64,000 nt of DNA from Micromonospora sp. Llam0 (GTDB lineage: Bacteria; Actinomycetota; Actinomycetes; Mycobacteriales; Micromonosporaceae). The position numbers and the translations under genes were made by a program. Within the stretch, counting starts at the first letter, position 1; the number at the start of each line of letters is the position of its first letter. The stretch spans positions 1,674,001 through 1,738,000 of the forward strand of contig NZ_RJJY01000002.1 in the NCBI RefSeq assembly GCF_003751085.1, read 5' to 3'. Positions 60,609 through 64,000 of the stretch are shown one piece after another. The notes beneath the pieces were generated by a model, which worked only from the letters and a program-made list of their open reading frames with translations, ran no database searches and was not told the origin of the DNA.

Positions 60609-61457
60609 CTAGTTGCAGCGCTCCAGTAGCTGAACGGCACGCCACCGGGCAACCAGCTTCTCGTACGCCTCGCCGGCCGCCTCGGCGTCGCCCCGGCCGA
60701 GCGCCGCCAACCCGGCGCTCACCAGACCCGGCGAATCGTCGGCCTCCAACGTCTCGTCCGGCAGCAGCCGCACCAACCCACCGTAGTCAAGCTCCACCAC
60801 CGACCGTGGATGGAACTCCTCGAGCCACCGGGCGCTCTCCTCCACCGCCTCGGTGATCGGCGCATCCCCCACCGACTTACGCAACACCGACAGTCCGCGC
60901 GACGCCCGGCGACGGGCCTTGGATATCTCGGTCCGGTAGCGCAGCGCCCGGCGCGCCCCGGTGACGATCAGGTCACGCTCGGCCAAGTCCACGAAGACGA
61001 ACCACCGCAACGGCACCCCCCAGGTGGCGGCCTGCTCGTGCACCCGCGGCACCCCGTGCTCCAGCACCCGGGCACCGCTGCGCCAGTCGTCGATCACCGC
61101 CCTGGCCTGACCGGCCAGTACCGGCGGGACGAACGCGTCGGCCAGCACCGACGGGACACCGTCGCGCGCGCTCAACGCCGCCTCCGCCACCCGCACCCGC
61201 AGGTTCCACGGGCAGACCAGCAGCGTGTCGTCCGACTCCAGCACGTACGCCTCGTCCGGCAGGTCGGGCAGCCGGGTCCAGCCCGCGCCGAGCGCCTCGA
61301 TCACCGCCGTCCGCTGCCGGCCCGGCCCTTCCAGCGGGCCGACCGCGCGGCCCTCCCGCACGTATCGGCGCCAGTAGACCTGTCGCTCACGGTCGAACGC
61401 GGCCAGCGGCTCGTACACCCGCAGGTATGAGGCGAAGGAAGCGAAGAGGGACGGCAC
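60609..61457 (-). CDS. conserved actinobacterial hypothetical protein, 282 residues
   Basis: Soluble alpha/beta protein opening [20 protein letters not shown]. Distinct segments are [37 protein letters not shown] and [20 protein letters not shown], with a helical C-terminal domain that includes [20 protein letters not shown]. No membrane helix or catalytic motif I can name. It is divergent from the amino-acid dehydrogenase at 61631. Proteins like this are widespread next to bldC in actinomycetes, but the function is unknown to me. Confidence 0.7.
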   Translation of the reverse strand: MPSLFASFASYLRVYEPLAAFDRERQVYWRRYVREGRAVGPLEGPGRQRTAVIEALGAGWTRLPDLPDEAYVLESDDTLLVCPWNLRVRVAEAALSARDGVPSVLADAFVPPVLAGQARAVIDDWRSGARVLEHGVPRVHEQAATWGVPLRWFVFVDLAERDLIVTGARRALRYRTEISKARRRASRGLSVLRKSVGDAPITEAVEESARWLEEFHPRSVVELDYGGLVRLLPDETLEADDSPGLVSAGLAALGRGDAEAAGEAYEKLVARWRAVQLLERCN

Positions 61458-61630
61458 GGCGCGATCCTCCCACGAAACCGCACGACACCGCCCCCGCCGG
61501 GGGCAAACACCCCCGCAGCGGGCGGGTCCGTCGCGCTGCGGCCGATACTAGGCTCGGAGCCAGCAGGGCCCACCGGCCCGGCGCACCGGACGCACCTCAC
61601 GAGGGTGCCGACACCGTCTCAGGAGCAGAC

Positions 61631-62749
61631 ATGGGCGTCTTCACCACCACCACCGGACCCGGCACCGCCACCGGGCACGAACAGGTCGTCTTCTGCCAGG
61701 ACCAGCCGACCGGGCTGCGCGCGATCATCGCGATCTACTCGACCGCGCTCGGGCCGGCGCTCGGCGGCACCCGGTTCTACCCGTACGCCTCCGAGGCCGA
61801 CGCCCTGCACGACGTGCTGGAGCTGTCCCGGGGGATGGCCTACAAGAACGCGATGGCCGGACTGGACCTGGGCGGCGGCAAGGCAGTCATCTGGGGCGAC
61901 CCGGAGCAGCTCAAGACCGAGCCGCTGCTGCGCGCGTACGGCCGGTTCGTCGAATCGCTCGGCGGGCGCTACTACACCGCCTGCGACGTCGGCACCTACG
62001 TGCCGGACATGGACGTCGTGGCCCGGGAGACCCGGTTCGCCACCGGACGCAGCCGCGAGCAGGGCGGAGCCGGTGACTCCTCCGAGCTCACCGCCTGGGG
62101 GGTGTTCCAGGGCATGCGGGCCGCCGCCGAGCACCGCTGGGGTTCGGCCAGTCTCGCCGGCCGGCGAGTCGGTATCGCCGGGCTCGGCAAGGTGGGCCGG
62201 CAGCTGACCGGGCATCTGCTCGACGACGGTGCCGCGGTGGTGGCCACCGATGTCAGCGAACCGGCGGTGGACTGGGCCCGGAGCACCTATCCGCAGGTCG
62301 ACCTGGTGGACGACACCGACGTGCTGATCCGCCAGGAGATCGACGTCTACGCGCCCTGCGCGCTCGGTGGGGCGCTCGACGACGACACCGTTCCGGCGCT
62401 GCGGGCCGAGATCGTCGCCGGAGCCGCCAACAACCAGTTGGCCCACCCCGGCGTCGAGAAGCTGCTCGCCGAGCGGGGCATCCTCTACGCCCCGGACTAC
62501 GTGGTCAACGCCGGTGGGGTGATCCAGGTGGCCGACGAGGTGACCGGGGCCGCCACACCGTCGGCCAACGGCCGGTACGGGTTCGCCTTCGCCCGGGCGA
62601 AGGCCCGGGCGACCCGCATCTACCAGACCACCCGGGAGATCCTGCGCAGCGCAGACCGGGAGGGCGTACCGCCGGCGGTGGCGGCCGACCGGCTCGCCGA
62701 ACGCCGGATGGCCGAGGTCGGTCGGCTGCGCGCGATCCATCTCCGGTGA
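61631..62749 (+). CDS. Leu/Phe/Val (Glu-family) dehydrogenase
   Basis: A 372-residue NAD-dependent amino-acid dehydrogenase. [20 protein letters not shown] contains the substrate lysines, [16 protein letters not shown] the catalytic Asp region, and [20 protein letters not shown] the NAD-binding GxGxx[17 protein letters not shown] completes the active site. It deaminates branched or aromatic amino acids to keto acids, feeding, for example, polyketide or fatty-acid starter units. ATG at 61631 has aggagcag upstream. Monocistronic. Confidence 0.93.
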   Translation: MGVFTTTTGPGTATGHEQVVFCQDQPTGLRAIIAIYSTALGPALGGTRFYPYASEADALHDVLELSRGMAYKNAMAGLDLGGGKAVIWGDPEQLKTEPLLRAYGRFVESLGGRYYTACDVGTYVPDMDVVARETRFATGRSREQGGAGDSSELTAWGVFQGMRAAAEHRWGSASLAGRRVGIAGLGKVGRQLTGHLLDDGAAVVATDVSEPAVDWARSTYPQVDLVDDTDVLIRQEIDVYAPCALGGALDDDTVPALRAEIVAGAANNQLAHPGVEKLLAERGILYAPDYVVNAGGVIQVADEVTGAATPSANGRYGFAFARAKARATRIYQTTREILRSADREGVPPAVAADRLAERRMAEVGRLRAIHLR

Positions 62750-63043
62750 GCCGCCACCCCGAGCGCCGCCGGCCTGGGCGCTGACCCCGCCGGTCCGCCC
62801 CGGGTGGCCATCACCGGGCGTGTGGAGAATCACCCGTACGGGTCACGAGCGGTGGGGATCCGGCTCCTTACCCCGCCGCTGCCCGTGACGACGTCGGCCG
62901 CCGAGGACGCACGGGAGCGACCCGATGCAACCCGAGGTGCCGAACCTGGGTCCGCCCATGTACCGTAAGACCCACGAGAGATGCCTGACGTCATCGGGGC
63001 CCGCCTTCGGGCTGCCCCGAATTCTGTGCGAGGGGGTCGAGCC

Positions 63044-63265
63044 ATGGGGCGCGGCCGTGCTAAGGCCAAGCAGACAAAGGTGGCCAGGGAGCTGAAATAC
63101 CACTCCCCGAACACCGACCTCGCCGCCTTGCAGCGAGAGCTCGCCGGCAGCGGCAAGTCGGACCGTGATTTCGACGACGAGTACGATCCGTACCTCGACG
63201 ACGATGACGAGGACGACCCAGCCGACGACGACCGGGGTAACTGGACACCCTCTTCGTCCCGCTGA
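63044..63265 (+). CDS. DUF3073 family protein
   Basis: A 73-residue actinobacterial protein of the DUF3073 family, recognised by MGRGRAKAKQTKVARELKYH and SPNTDLAALQRELAG. The C-terminal half is an acidic tail (DDDDEDD). ATG at 63044 follows gagggggtc. Function unknown; the basic head and acidic tail suggest a nucleic-acid-associated or ribosome-associated role. Followed by a hairpin at 63282. Confidence 0.9.
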   Translation: MGRGRAKAKQTKVARELKYHSPNTDLAALQRELAGSGKSDRDFDDEYDPYLDDDDEDDPADDDRGNWTPSSSR

Positions 63266-63281
63266 GGGTCCGACTGATCAG

Positions 63282-63306
63282 AGCACGCGGTCAGTGTCCG
63301 CGTGCT
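63282..63306 (+). terminator. hairpin terminator after DUF3073
   Basis: Arms agcacgcgg and ccgcgtgct, 9 bp, loop tcagtgt, located 17 bp after the DUF3073 stop. Confidence 0.65.
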
Positions 63307-63365
63307 GATTCATGTCGACGAGGACTCCGGCCCGGCTGGTCGCCGTACGTGTGTCGGAATGCCAC

Positions 63366-63410
63366 CATCCGGTGGTGCGTACCCCAGGACGGGGTAGGCA
63401 CCACCGGATG
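63366..63410 (-). terminator. hairpin terminator after the cyclophane precursor
   Basis: Arms catccggtggtgcgtacccc and its near reverse complement (19 of 20), loop aggac. It lies about 90 bp downstream of the precursor's stop on the minus strand and between the two convergent transcripts. Confidence 0.65.
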
Positions 63411-63497
63411 TCCGTCGGCAGGCGGGCGACTGGTGCGTGCCGCCCTGCCCGGGTACGGGGCCGAGCGGAGCGCCAGGTACGCGGCCGGTCGCAGCGG

Positions 63498-63752
63498 TCA
63501 ACGGGGGCGGTTGTTCCAGTTGTAGAAGGTCGGGATGTTCTCGAAGTGGTTCCAGGCGCAGACCGCGCCGTCGGCACCGGCCGCCTCGGCGCGACGGCGC
63601 CGGGCCTGTTCCGCTTCGGCGAGCAGCAGTGCCAGACCGTCCCGGACGGCGTACACCCGGTCCGCCACCTGATCGTCGCCAGCTGCCTCGGCGACGGTGG
63701 CTCCCGGGGCTGCGCCGACCGGTTCAGGCCGCTGCCGGCTGGTCTCTGGCAT
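63498..63752 (-). CDS. cyclophane-type RiPP precursor peptide (AmcA-like)
   Basis: An 84-residue peptide. ATG at 63752 has a strong site ggaggga upstream, although the frame is open further. Leader region 1-62 is Ala/Glu/Arg-rich with a helix VRDGLALLLAEAEQARRRRA. The tail reads VCAWNHFENIPTFYNWNNRP and ends in R. It holds three Ar-x-Asn units, F70-E-N72, F76-Y-N78 and W79-N-N81, the pattern used by radical SAM/SPASM maturases to make three-residue cyclophanes. Its start overlaps by 29 bp the end of such a maturase gene. The identification as a multi-cyclophane precursor is inference from tail and context but well supported. Confidence 0.75.
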   Translation of the reverse strand: MPETSRQRPEPVGAAPGATVAEAAGDDQVADRVYAVRDGLALLLAEAEQARRRRAEAAGADGAVCAWNHFENIPTFYNWNNRPR

Positions 63753-64000
63753 GGGCCAACACTCCCTCCAGTAGATGGATCTTGCTGTTACGGCAGTGGT
63801 TGGTCTCCGTACCATCAAAACGCCCGTGTTCGAAGTAACGGTTGGCAGCGTGACCACCTCCGCAGAACCGGAAGTACGGGCAGGTGGTCCGGCATGCTTC
63901 GACGCCCGCCACGAATTCGGTGACCCAGGGTGTCCGCTCCGGCGTGGCGAGGATCTCGGTCAGCCCGCTGGTCAACACGTTTCCGCTGGTGAAGTCCCCG
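63724..64000 (-). CDS. radical SAM/SPASM peptide maturase, C-terminal part (cyclophane-forming type)
   Basis: Only the last about 91 residues are in the window; the gene continues past 64000. The visible part is a SPASM-type cluster-binding tail: GVEACRTTCPYFRFCGGGHA followed by ANRYFEHGRFDGTETNHCRN. This is typical of FxsB/GrrM-like maturases that crosslink an aromatic ring to a backbone-adjacent carbon two residues on. It is translationally coupled to the precursor (29-bp overlap). The radical SAM CxxxCxxC motif should lie in the neighbouring sequence and cannot be checked here. Confidence 0.82.
   Translation of the reverse strand, partial: GDFTSGNVLTSGLTEILATPERTPWVTEFVAGVEACRTTCPYFRFCGGGHAANRYFEHGRFDGTETNHCRNSKIHLLEGVLAHARDQPAAA

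Overview
This is high-GC actinomycete DNA, most likely from a member of the Micromonosporaceae. The inference rests on the codon pattern, a BldC-type regulator, a DUF3073 protein, a Leu/Phe/Val dehydrogenase, a SoxR with an iron-sulfur cluster, large Ser/Thr kinases and several actinobacterial RiPP gene sets. I could not run a search, so the family-level placement is inference.

Positions 1-34 kb are an accessory region full of mobile DNA and broken genes. It holds an IS5-like transposase, an IS701-type element with a frameshifted transposase (1886-3406), an IS4-type element with a perfect 10-bp target duplication (6893-8528), a group II intron (about 12690-14620), an IS4-family remnant, an IS1380 transposase and an ISKra4-type element with near-perfect ends (23966-25656). 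Between them lie a signalling cluster (DUF7019-like protein, FHA-zinc ribbon-kinase, kinase-TPR-WD40 giant and a WD40 gene split by the IS4 element) and a RiPP island at 16.5-27.6 kb.

The RiPP island has two parts. The first is a class I lanthipeptide-type set of the FxLD kind: a dehydratase that has lost its N-terminus to IS1380, LanC, a fusion of a SpaB_C-like domain with an isoaspartyl-methyltransferase domain, and an accessory helical protein whose 3' end lies in the ISKra4 end. No precursor gene is visible. The second, just past the ISKra4 element and a beheaded XRE/DUF5753 regulator, is a 46-residue Lys/Gly/Asp peptide gene followed two bases later by a second RiPP-type isoaspartyl-methyltransferase homologue. 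This two-gene layout fits the imiditide class (aspartimide RiPPs) and is the best candidate for an undescribed system here. A third RiPP locus sits at the right edge: the C-terminus of a SPASM radical SAM maturase overlaps a precursor whose tail carries F-E-N, F-Y-N and W-N-N, as expected of three-residue cyclophane peptides.

From about 28.5 kb the DNA is mostly ordinary chromosome: G5/excalibur and RCC1 secreted proteins, a divergent azoreductase/MarR pair with twin palindromic operators, tRNA-Ser(UGA), quinone oxidoreductase, soxR, a split transketolase, thiolase, rhomboid protease, cyclophilin, CorA and an aminotransferase. There follows a run of NUDIX protein, winged-helix-like protein, cytidylyltransferase-like protein, glycerol-1-phosphate dehydrogenase-like protein and CDP-alcohol phosphotransferase. 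Then come glycosyltransferases, an IS982 element beside a frameshifted Fpg/Nei glycosylase, a LytS/LytTR pair, two calcium-repeat proteins, bldC, the amino-acid dehydrogenase and DUF3073. One gene in this part is odd: the lipoprotein at 57553-58899 is a type I substrate-binding protein whose two halves are in swapped order, a natural circular permutation.
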